Shown here in pieces: positions 33,942-44,900 of a DNA stretch of 64,000 bases. This stretch comes from Ophthalmolycus amberensis (lineage: Eukaryota; Chordata; Actinopteri; Perciformes; Zoarcidae). How positions within the stretch are numbered: position 1 is the stretch's first letter; every line of letters begins with the position of its first letter. The stretch covers positions 496,001 to 560,000 of the forward strand of contig JAFEUB010001797.1 of assembly GCA_024529925.1 (NCBI GenBank). The letters are read 5' to 3'. A program made the position numbers and the translations under genes. The notes beneath the pieces were generated by a model. It did no database searches, was not told the origin of the DNA, and saw nothing but the letters and a program-made list of their open reading frames with translations.

Positions 33942-34099
33942 CAGATGTGTGGGTGATCGACAGCTGGGAGAGGGGATCAGCACCTTCGTCACCAGAGGAT
34001 GAGGACGAGGTCATGCTTGAAGACGACGGGCTTGTCATCACTGCCCCGGCCAAAGACGAGTTCGGGTTGGAAGAGACCATGCAGGGGACGGCGGCCTGA
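33938..34099 (+). CDS. Acidic ORF ending at the polypurine tract
   Basis: 53 codons from ATG 33938; the frame is open back to 33884. It is strongly acidic, with SPEDEDEVMLEDDG in the middle, like an activation domain. It overlaps the stop of the arginine-rich ORF by ATGA, which allows coupled reinitiation, frameshifting or splicing to make one basic-plus-acidic protein. Spuma-type transactivators combine such parts, but no homology is visible. Confidence 0.35.
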   Translation: MTDVWVIDSWERGSAPSSPEDEDEVMLEDDGLVITAPAKDEFGLEETMQGTAA

Positions 34100-34105
34100 G
34101 ACCTC

Positions 34106-34115
34106 AAGAAGGGGG
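34106..34115 (+). promoter_or_regulatory. Polypurine tract
   Basis: AAGAAGGGGG immediately before the TGTC start of the 3' LTR, the expected plus-strand primer. Confidence 0.8.
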
Positions 34116-36301
34116 TGTCAAAAAGAGATGAGTTCTCAGGACCAGCCTTAGATGAGGAATACAGGGTAGGCCTGTAAATTAGATTAAAAGGACACAAAGC
34201 GTAAAATTAAGAATTGGGAGAAGAAATAGAATAATTATTTTAAAGCAAGCACGAATTACATAACAAATGTAAAGTGATTTTAACAAAGGTCAACCTGATA
34301 ATAATAATAATAGGTGTATTAGAGGAAGATTGCAGTTCGAGTGAAGGGGTGAGAATAGAGGAAGTGCTGAGTACAGGCCTGAAATGATGTAGAAATAGCT
34401 TCTGCAGAGAGAGAAAATAAAGAGAAAGGGGGAAAAAAAGCATTATAAAGAGGAAGAATGAAGAATGATTATTTTAAAAGCTAGCGTGTGCTAAATAAAG
34501 CGATGTACAACTGTAACAGAATCTGAGTAAGAGCGCAGACGGGGTGAGAATGACAGTTTAGAAAAGAGGAAGTGAGCTGAGAGCAGGCCTGGATGTGGAA
34601 ATATCTGCTGCAGTGAGAAAAGGAGAGAAAATCTAATAAGTATTTTAAAAGCAAGCGTGTGCTGAATAAAGCGATTAAGAACTGTAACTGATTATAACAA
34701 CTGTAACTGATAACAACTGTAACTGATTAACAATTGTAACGGTGATTAAGATGACAAGCCTGAGTTAGAAATGTGTGTGTGTAGGAATGCAGAGACGTTG
34801 GGATTGCAAAATCAGGCCTAACGGAAGGCAAGGTGATTTCCGCACGTCCACAATACAAGCACACCCACATTATGATGAGGAATGGATCAGGTGCCGAGTG
34901 GAAAAGGAGGGGGGTCAAGATAACCCAAAGATGTTATAAAAGAAGTAACACACTGACAGACGCGAGGATAACGTCGTAAGAGCCATCTTAGTGCTCCATT
35001 TGAGAGCCTGGACTTCGCTCTACGGACGCAGCGGTGGACTTCCTCTCTGCTCAAGGATGAAGAAAAGAAAGAAGAAAAGAAGAAAGAAGAAAGATGACAG
35101 AAGCAAGACCGACATCCACCTAAGAAGGACGCTCCACCTAAGAAGGACGAATCCATCCACCTAAGAAGGACGCTCCATCTAAGAAGGACGAATCCATCCA
35201 AGTGAGAGGGACGCTCCACCTAAGAAGGACGAATCCATCCACCTAAGAAGGACGCTCCATCTAAGAAGGACGAATCCATCCAAGTGAGAGGGACGCTCCA
35301 CCTAAGAAGGACGAATCCATCCACCTAAGAAGGACGCTCCATCTAAGAAGGACGAATCCATCCAAGTGAGAGGGACGCTCCACCTAAGAAGGACGAATCC
35401 ATCCACCTAAGAAGGACGCTCCACCTAAGAAGGACGAATCCATCCACCTAAGAAGGACGCTCCATCTAAGAAGGACGAATCCATCCAAGTGAGAAGGACG
35501 ATCCATCCAAGAAGGAAGATCCAAGTAAGAAGGAGAAAGACGAGAAAAGACGAAAGCAGAAGACGGCCCTTCTATGAGCAGAGATTGAAAGACGAAGAAT
35601 CACCTATCCTCCCTGCTCAACTTTAACAAGATCAAAGATCGCTGAACAGAGCTCGTTTGCCGAGCAGGCAGGAGTGAGGAGGGTCTGGCCAGACCTTCAC
35701 CCCTGACAACGCCAAAAGAAGAACTATTCACCTCACCTGAAGCCAGCTCCAACCTCTAACCATGAATATCACAAAAGAATTGACAGTAAGAAATCATGTG
35801 TAGTATTATTATTTTGTGTGAGCTGAAGCTTTGCCCTTGCTAAATCTATTTTGCAATAAATATCTAACCTGCATTTAAAGTAAAATTCTCAATTGCATTA
35901 ATTTTGCATAAGTAGTAAATGTTCCTCATGGTAGTAAAAAGTTAATTCTATGCATGTCTAACAACTGAGTTCTGAATGGTTATCCTAATATCCACTTAAC
36001 AAACCCTTACGGCTTTATGAGTAATCCTAGCCGTTAAAACCAAACCTGGCAATTTACCAAGAGCACGGATCCAAAAGAGGAAGCTACCACAACTGACGTG
36101 ACAGGTAGGTGCGCCCGGGGCTAAGGCGGCCCCTCAGCCGAGTGCACGCTTACCTGAGGAAGCAGGGAAGACGTCAGGAATAACGGTAGTTAGCGGGCCA
36201 GGCGAGTTCCTCGAAACAACACCAGCTTACCAACCTTTTAATAGAGAGCTGAGTCAATAATTAGCCCCGTATCGGGCCAAGGAAAACCTCCGGATCTAAC
36301 A
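34116..36301 (+). repeat. 3' LTR (LTR-A family)
   Basis: Same length as the 5' LTR within one base. Differences I noticed include CTTCCTCTC for CTTCGTCTC, a small A/G-rich change near 35070, one deleted base near 35533, and CTCCGGATC for CTCCAGATC. Confidence 0.85.
35117..35535 (+). repeat. 82-bp higher-order repeats in 3' LTR
   Basis: Same array as in the 5' LTR with the same number of compound units, so copy number has not drifted since insertion. Confidence 0.75.
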
Positions 36302-37352
36302 AACTACAGCACGTCTGTTATGCACGATAAAATCGCAATCACGCACACACCTTGTACTTTGTACATTGCACAATAGAAGGGAGGCAGAGTGCAACAGTAA
36401 CTTTTCTTGGACAGATGACAATTCCAATAAAATGCTCAACGTGTCTGAACAGAATGATATTCACATAGAGTCTGAGACGACGCAACGACTGCCTGTTGAT
36501 GAGCGTGATACTTCTTTATTAAACAGTTTGAACACTTAAAACTAAATAGAGAAATTATTCAAGCTTACGCTTTATATTTGACCCTTTTCAATGCCTGAAT
36601 TACTTCATAAATACCAAAAATAACGTTAATATTTACAATCATTCAATGTTATCAATGTAATGAATTGCTGGAAATTTAGGGTGGATTTTCTGTATCTTAC
36701 AGTATTTCATAATCACGGTAACATACAGTTAAATGTTCATCCCTCGCATGTAAATGAACAGTTATTGCTGTAAATGAACAGCTAATGCCGTCAATTAACC
36801 ATAACAGCAGACTACTGTAATTTATCAGCATGATACAGTATTTACTGTGAAGTGGTGCAAATACGCTTCTCTATACAAGTTCAGTGAATCACGATCCATC
36901 TACAACGTACTGTCTATTGCAGGTTAATGTATCTGTAATGACGATAGAATATTTCATTGCCTAAAAGTCATTTTTGAGTGACAAGACGTGACCTATCAAT
37001 GTACATCAAACTTGTTAACAAACTAGACTGTGATGCAGTTCTTTTACACTGTTCTTCATACTATTTTAATTCAGCGTTTCACTCTTAATGCTATTTTAAT
37101 TCAGTGTCTGAGGGAGTGACTCCGAGATCGAAAAGTGGGAGATGGTGTGCCACTGTTGTTCAACAGTATATGTACTTATCGCTCAAGTGGGTAGGCCTAT
37201 GCCAGTACTTTTCCAACGGCACACCGTGTCCTGAAGGCAGGTGTCGCTTGAAAGTTCATATTAGTGGTATACGCCATTGAAAAAAAACAGTACATTTCTG
37301 GCTTCCCTGCAGCCAGTAAGTTACCGTTATTTTACGGTGAAATTGTTTAGAG
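36302..37352. other. Spacer of unit 2 lacking the Gypsy element
   Basis: From about 36360 to 36830 it matches 11870-12430, and after 37280 it matches 16190 onward. Between them (about 36840-37270) lies sequence with no counterpart in units 1 and 3, where the Gypsy element stands. No gene seen. Confidence 0.5.
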
Positions 37353-38267
37353 CAGGGGTCTTCAACGTTTTTCAGGCCAAGGACCCCTAAACTGAGAAAG
37401 ATGGAGCAGGGACCCCCGACTATATATATTGTATAAAATTGTGTTTTATATTTAATGGGCCTAGTGCCATAAACATACCTCTTTATTGTGCATTCAACAC
37501 TAAGATATTCAAATAATACACAGGTTCATATATTCAGGTTTTTATTTTAAACATGTGCAACAGTGAGTAGGGTGGCAGTGCCACTGCCATTTATAAACAT
37601 ACCTTGTCAGCTGATACCAATGCCAATATCAACATTGTCTCTCAATTGCATGATAATCATGCACATACGCTATTCAAATTGATGTTTTTATCTTAAACAT
37701 AAATGTGGAAACGAAAATGAGTGATGGCCTATTAGTGCCACTGTCACAAACAACACAAACCATGACAAAAAAGGGAGACGGCGCATTCAATGAAGCAGTT
37801 GATTAATTATGTATTAAGTTTAAAGTAATATAAAGGACAAACATAAACTAACAGTGACATGTGAAGTCAGTCATTTCAGCAGTGTAAGTGAGTGGGTGCG
37901 TGTAAAGTGTATATGCAGCGTTGTATAGTGTAGAAACCAACCATAACCGAAACCAAAGTGGGTGTCTCAGGAAGGCGCAAGAGACCAACTGAGGATCCAG
38001 AGGGTTTTATAAATGATGCACTGGCACACAGGGCCAGGGTTGTTAATTGCCTCAGGTGTCCCCACTCTGCCTGACGATCCTCTGCCACACCTGCAAGGAA
38101 AGCAGCCACACAGGCAGACAGGGTCGTCACACCGCTCCGATGCATAAACATACCTGTTATCTTTCATACAATACTGAACTATTAAAATAATGGAGAGATT
38201 CATGTTTGGGGAAAAAAAAAATTGTCTGCAGTACCTCCGCGGACCCCCTAGGGGTCGTGGACCACAT
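37353..38267. mobile_element. hAT element, right end deleted
   Basis: Same left end and GTTTAGAG duplication (37345-37352) as at 16253. The right terminus is lost in a deletion of about 560 bp, which joins CCACATTTT to TTTGCCCAACCC with shared bases at the joint. Confidence 0.7.
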
Positions 38268-38736
38268 TTTGCCCAACCCATTCACATCGACGAGTGCCGT
38301 TCAAAACCGTTCAAGTGTGAAGTCAATCGGTTGTTGTGAAAATAAAGGCCAGACAGGGACTCCTTCCATTTGAGTTGTATGAGGGCCGAATGAATATTAG
38401 GATATCTAACAAACACCATCGGAAAACAAAACTCTCACATATTGTCTCGCAGGGTTTGGTTAAACAATATAAATATTTAAAAAAGTCTGTGGGAAAAAAT
38501 GCTTCTGGGACCCATGGTAACAACGTGAAGGACCCGGAAATCAGTTTGGCCATTATGTAAAATTCACTTCAAAGCCCAGCGCTCTACCTGAGCGCTTTGT
38601 AAACACACACACAAAACTTCCATTGGCACTTCTGGCCTCCCCGAGTCAAACCAACTTTCAACCATGCTGAGTTGACTGTCATTTCTGCTGATAGCGCCCA
38701 CTCAGTCGGCTGACATCATTCGAAGCCGGTGCATTC

Positions 38737-38949
38737 TCAGTGCTTCGGTGTAACACTTGGCAATCCTGTTTCTGGCAATGTTTTTTGATATAGCTTTATT
38801 ATTTTGCTGTCGTGTAGTCTTTTCCACAGATTCTTCTCCATGATATAGTCGTGGTTGGCGTATAAAATTACATTGGTTTTATGAAGCCTCTCAACGTAGT
38901 AGTTGGAGTATTTCCTGAAGTCCTCAGTCATGAATCCATATGCACTCAC
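38737..38949 (-). CDS. st6galnac-like: Unit 3 exon 9: motifs III and VS, stop
   Basis: Residues 369-438. VSAYGFMTEDFRKYSNYYVE covers motif III (NYYV where HYYD-type is expected). NHDYIMEKNLWKRLHD covers motif VS, with His401 and Glu406. Stop at 38737-38739. Confidence 0.9.
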   Translation of the reverse strand: MSAYGFMTEDFRKYSNYYVERLHKTNVILYANHDYIMEKNLWKRLHDSKIIKLYQKTLPETGLPSVTPKH

Positions 38950-41900
38950 CTGCCAACGTCAAGAACAGAACAGAGACGGTTGAGAATCATTCACAGCAAA
39001 AAAGATTGGATTAAAGAAAAGTTTGACATTTTGAGAAATATGCTCATTCAATTTCTTGTGGAAAGTTAGATGAATGAGTCTGTCCGAGAAATTGGAGGCT
39101 ACAGCCAGCCGATGATTAGCTTAATGAAGTGATAAACTACACATATTCAGAGTTAATGTCTGTACTTCATGTTTATAGAGGTGTGGCAGTGGTGGGCCGT
39201 CAGGGCCTGCAAAGCCTTCTCTGGTGGCCTAAACAGAATCACAAACTTAACTATTTTATAATTTAATATTTTTTCTTAAATACACTACATGTATTATAAT
39301 TTATAAAAATATTTTTCCCATTATCTTATTTTGTCATTGCACAGCTACTGTCTTCCTCAGTTGCTCTGCTTCCAGTGCAGCTTGTTTTAAGTAGAGCTTT
39401 TATCCAATCAGATTTCACCTCTGTGTCTCTAGGTAAGAAGAGAGGCCCGAGGCCTGCAGACTCACAAGTGCATCCATGTGCAGTTTAAGTGAATGGGGAC
39501 GATATTGTTGATTGTCATGGTCTTCAACCAATCAGATCTTTAGTTTGACATGTTGGGCGTATTCTTTGACGTGTCAGAGCCTGCTAGCCGGCCTATAGCT
39601 ACGTCAGCATTACGCGCAGCTCAGTTTCCATGTGCAGCTCTGCAGTAAGGTACAGCATGTGTATGAAGGCAAATCACTGTCAAAATCCGAGAGCGCAAAT
39701 GACATCCACGCGCGCGCGTATTTTACTTTAACGAGCACTTTTATGTCACTCCGCGAGCGACTTTTGCTCGCGGAGTGAGCTTCAACCCGCTCGCTCGCGA
39801 AACTTCAACCCGCTCGCGAGCGAGTCTTTTATCTGCTCGCTCGCGAGCAGTTTTTCTTTTTGACAGTGAGTGGTCGGACCCAGTCGCCATTGTATCCCTA
39901 CATCTAATTGGTTACAATCCTCGTCTTGGCATAGACCGGATATCACTCTGACTCAGACGCTAGGGGGAGATTTTCAGATTGAAGGTCAGGGGAAAATAAT
40001 GTACATTTTACTGCACGGGTACTTTTACTTTCTGCACTTAAAGTAGATAACATTGACTAAGGTTTTGAATGCAGGTATTTTACTCGTAATGGATTATTGT
40101 TTCATCAGTATGTTTAGTACGTTTACTGCAGTGAAGGATCTGAATACTTTTTCATCCACTAACTACTTATCAGTGATTTAACAGTTAATATACAAACAGT
40201 GGTCCCTAATCTTGGCTCCAGATCTTTGAGTAGGTCCAAATTGCTGCTCATATTATATACAACTATATTATATCTCTTCTGTAAACACAACAGTATGATT
40301 AAATATGATCACATCATGTTTTAATCAATTAAGATCAAAGAGTTTCTTTGAGCTGTTTGTCACAAGAGGTTTGACTATCAAACACACATTGTCTGTAATA
40401 GAATGATGGAGTGAATTTAAACCAATCTGAGCAACTTGACTTTAACACATTTTTAATTATTGTATTTAACAACTCGATTAACATAATTTGTATTTCATCA
40501 GCCTCTACAGTCTGAAAAGTTTACAAAGCCTGTCAGACAAATGTAGAACATCCTGAGATGGAGTGGAGTAGTGTTTAGTGGCGGATTGAAAACCACCTCT
40601 ATCAGACCGCGTCGAGTCAGAGTGGGTCCGCCCACTCACTGTCAAGTTTGTGAGTGAATTTTGCTCGCGCGAGAGTGAATTTTGCTCGCGGAGTGACATA
40701 AAAGCGCTCGTTAAAGTAAAATACGCGCGCGCATGGATCTCATTTGTGCTCTCGGATTTTGACAGTGATTTGCCTTCATACATGTGCTGTGATTGGTCAG
40801 TGGGTGAGCACGTGACTATCGTGAAACGGAACTTAACAGCAGAGGCTGAGTCGGCATTGTGAATCACATCACGTGATGCAGCTCAGCCAATCAAATATGG
40901 GCATTCTGACACGTTTCCTGACTCGAGTGAGATGTACCACACACCGTGACACAGGGGGCTGAGACAAGGAAGGACATTGCAGAGCAGTACGTTCTATGTT
41001 CGAGTTGTGAAAGTAAAATCATAATATGTGGCTTGTCATTAAGGAATGATTGTGGGTCCCACAGCCAGACCAGCTGAGATCCACTGTCCTGCATGAGCGC
41101 AGAAAACATTATATTTTCCTGAATTTAAGTTTCTGCATTTTCCAAATGCTCTAGTGTTATTCAAATGTATTGTAAGTCTCGTACCGAACGGTTTTTACGG
41201 ATACCTATATAGTTACAGCCTTAGAAACAAATAATAGCTGTGGCGCCATCATGTGGTTATAAGGTGGTATTTCAGCTGCAGGACAGCAGTGAAGGCCCAG
41301 GTATAAAATACACGGCCCGACACTGAGGTGTGGTTATCTACAGTATGGACGACATGTGTCTTAAGTAATATTAACTTACAGTGTCACAGGTTTGCAGAGC
41401 CAGGAAGACAGTGAATGCCCCATTGGTTGGTCTGACGATCGACCAGTGTGAAGAATTCAGATGAGGAGAATTTAGGAACCTGTGGACAATGAAAAGTGTT
41501 AAATAAACATACATAAAAAAACATCAAGACAAACTACAGCCTCTAAATAGACCATGAATGTGTAATGTAAAGTAAAAGGTTTGGGTAGGATTGTGAGAGG
41601 AGGGTGACCTGTTTCGAACGTATCTGAGGAAATCCTGGTGCAGAACATAGAAGCGGGTCTCATTGTACTGTCCGGAATAGTAGTTCCTTGGCCTGCAGGG
41701 TTGAAATACAAAGTCAAGAGCTTAACACAAATAATTTTAATTTTCACATATATATTGCAGTTGCACTTTCCATACTCCATACAACATGCTACTCCCTAAG
41801 AGTGTAGAGAATGGGCAGGAAACAATTTTATGTATCATAAAAAAACAGATGATTAACTTTCAGTGCTGCAAGAAGACAATGTGGTTGGTGTTTCTCGAAC

Positions 41901-44900
41901 TACAGTGTATGAGTTTAGCTTCTTGAATGGCAGGATTGAATTACCAGATTTTTGAATTTCTGCTTGAGCCACAAAGGAGCATAGTGTATGTTTGACATGA
42001 CCTGTAACCTGCAGAAAATGTACTAAATAATGCCTGCTTGCCTTCCTCCACTAATTTAGTAATTGTGAGTGAAATTACAAAAAAAAAAGAAAAATGTTCA
42101 TTTGCATCAGATATAAGACTGTTTCCATGAGCATGTGGACATTGCGACTTTGGACATGGTTCCTGCCGCCTTCAGATGTCCTCAGATGCGAGTCTTCCAT
42201 TGCTGGGTGCATCAACAACAAGGAGGAGGTATCCTGATTTTGCTGATGTTTTTCAGAAATTCAATAAATACATGGTCTATATGAAATAACCACATAAAGT
42301 TGATTTTTTAATGTGTGAATTAAGTACTTAAAAATTAAAAGTACAGATTTTCTTTTCTTCTTCTCAGTATCAAGTGAAATTAGTGAGATTTTTTTTAAAT
42401 TTCCAGCCATACGCTTACTATGTCTGCATGATTAAACTGGTTAATAGTTTGATTTACCTACACTGGGGAATTCTCAGAAGCAGAACTCGTATCAATTAAA
42501 ATCTTCTACGAAATTTGAATTAGTGTGCGCTTGACATGATCGATTAAGATCATGTCATTTGTGTACCACGACATCTTGATCGATGATCCAGGTCCAATCA
42601 AAAACGTTCCAGCCCTGGATGTGTTTTTGTGTTTGTGCGTGCATGTTACCCTCGACTAATAAAACAGAAAGAGTTGATATTCACCTCATGTTTTTATATG
42701 GCCCAGCAGTGACCCTTTCTCCTTTGAAAAGACCCTCCATCCAAAGGAAATCCCTCATCCCTTCAGGAATCAGTACATATTTTATACCCTGCCAAAAGGA
42801 CGAGGATGACAGATGAGTGCGCATGTGTGGGATATGAAGCAATACAATATCATATATTAAATTTGAGTTTGAGTACCTCATCTTTAGGGGCAGATGTGTA
42901 TCCGAACTTCCGCCACAAATACAGCGACGTAGTGATAGAATGGGCGGTGTGAACGTACACCGATGTCCTGTTTCCCACGTCTTCCTCATAACCTTTGATG
43001 GCTGCACCGTTCATCCTGTCGCACAAACACAAAAATTTACTGTTTACTACAGCTGTGTGAACACAAAATAAACTGATTTGGCTGTGATTTAACTGCAATA
43101 AACCGACAAAAAGGGACCCTGAAATAACTACGTAATGATGCCGATTTGTAAAAAGTCTGAATTCATGTTTAGTTAGTTCTCTCCGCAAGACGACAAGCAA
43201 ATAACTTTTACAATACTTGTTTTCTCCATGGAGCTCGGATTGATCGGTGCTAGGCTCTGCTAACATTGTAGCAGCTCCATCAACACTCAACATAACGTCA
43301 TATAAACGTAAATACGGCAGTGTCTTTTTCATTGTTTGTACCATATGGTTTACACACACATTTATACACATAGTTTGGTCCGGTCTCTACTGATATGAGG
43401 TACCGTTGAGCTCTGGATGAACACAGACGGCTACAGTATTTGTTTCCTGATTCAACAACGGCAGGACGTCAGTGATGACAGGAGAAACAAGTTGAAAAAT
43501 TTCAACTCACGCGTTTCGGGCGTTTTTGCAGTTTGACGCGAATTCGCGCAACTTTGCCCAAATTTGCCCCGCGCCAAACACGCCGCGCCATCGCAAATTC
43601 GCGTCACTCCAGTCTCATCGCATCTGTGCATAGACTTTGTGTGTAATCTACTCGCGCGAATAATTCGCGGCACATTTGGTGTGAACACGGCATTAGCAGT
43701 CATGAAATGTTCTTCTCTGATTCGTCACGCCCCTATCACGTGACCAGTTCCCGGAAGATCACAAACAGCAACAGTCTTCATTACGATCTACCAGGTTCAT
43801 TTAACACGGACAACTGATTACAGGTGTTGCTGACCTTGTTGTTTTTACTAGCAGCTGTTGTCCAGTTAAAGTCTGTATTTATGGATTCTGACCTAAATAT
43901 CAGATGAAATAATCAGCATTAAATACATCTGTATCAATAACCTAGATAATTAATAAAGGCACAGGTAAATATGACTACATCTTTGGTTTAAATATATACG
44001 TATACTGCCATCTAGTGGTAGAATGGTTCAACACTTTTACAGTCTGTGCACTGCGTTCACTCAAGCAACAGCACTATGTGGAAAAATAAATATAAGTGCC
44101 AACAGCAACAACTCTGCGCACACAAAAATGACTTTGATTAAACTAGATTACGAACTGTATTACATCAGACAATGCACAGATTAATCAAACTTGATTCTTA
44201 CTGTGTACATGGATACATTAATATTAAATCGCATGTAGTTAACTACTGTTGTTAACACACTCCCATTGGCCCAAGATTATTTTACTTTTATTTTAAATGC
44301 CACAATGTGAACATACAGTCTATGTGCACAAGACATATCCTTGTGCACATAGACTTACACGGCACACAAGGAGATCCACACCATAACTAAATATTGACTT
44401 GATAGAAAAACATGTGTGCTCCTGATATCACAGGGTTTTATGATATTCATCCTTATTTCTTTACCTTTTTATTTATCAGATTGCTTTAAATCTTATCTTA
44501 ATTAGTGCCTATGTGGTCAAGCCTGACCTGAGTGGCTTCTGAAGTGGTAGGAGGCAGACACGAGAGACTTCGTTCCGATATCAAAAGGTGTTTTATTTAT
44601 AAAAGTGCCCTGCGTCACGTGTTACCAAACATATACCACAGGGGTTTATGATATTCATCCTTATTGAGGCCTACCTATCAGATTGCTTTAAATCTTATCT
44701 TAATTGGTGCCTAACAGAACAAATCAAAGGGTTTCTTACCGAAAAACGTAATCGTGGGCATCAATTTCTTTCCCCATTTTAGAGCCATTTAGGATTCCTC
44801 CAGTGGCCACCACAGCACAGCGCAGACACTTGTCACTGCCTGTCTTTGGAGGGAGTAGTGGCTCGTTTGGCTTTGGGATCAAATTCACTGCAGGCATCAC

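Larger units (their letters stand above)
27020..36301 (+). mobile_element. Endogenous retrovirus with env but no gag/pol
   Basis: A 9282-bp provirus with LTRs of 2187 and 2186 bp, TG...CA ends and the 4-bp target duplication AACT (27016-27019, 36302-36305). A Lys-type primer site follows the 5' LTR and the tract AAGAAGGGGG precedes the 3' LTR. Only about 4.9 kb lies between the LTRs. No capsid, protease, reverse transcriptase or integrase motif was recognised in any frame, so it needs a helper to move. What remains is a leader, a small basic ORF, a full-length envelope-like ORF, a multi-pass membrane ORF and 3' regulatory-looking ORFs. The LTRs differ at only a handful of sites, so the insertion is young. 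The genus is not assignable from env alone; spuma-like or another complex fish lineage is possible. Confidence 0.85.

Noticed and set aside
40505..40867. 120-codon minus-strand frame with SLREQNSLSREQNSL repeats
   Set aside because: Falls in the inverted arms of the fold-back element and reflects duplicated CTCGCG motifs.
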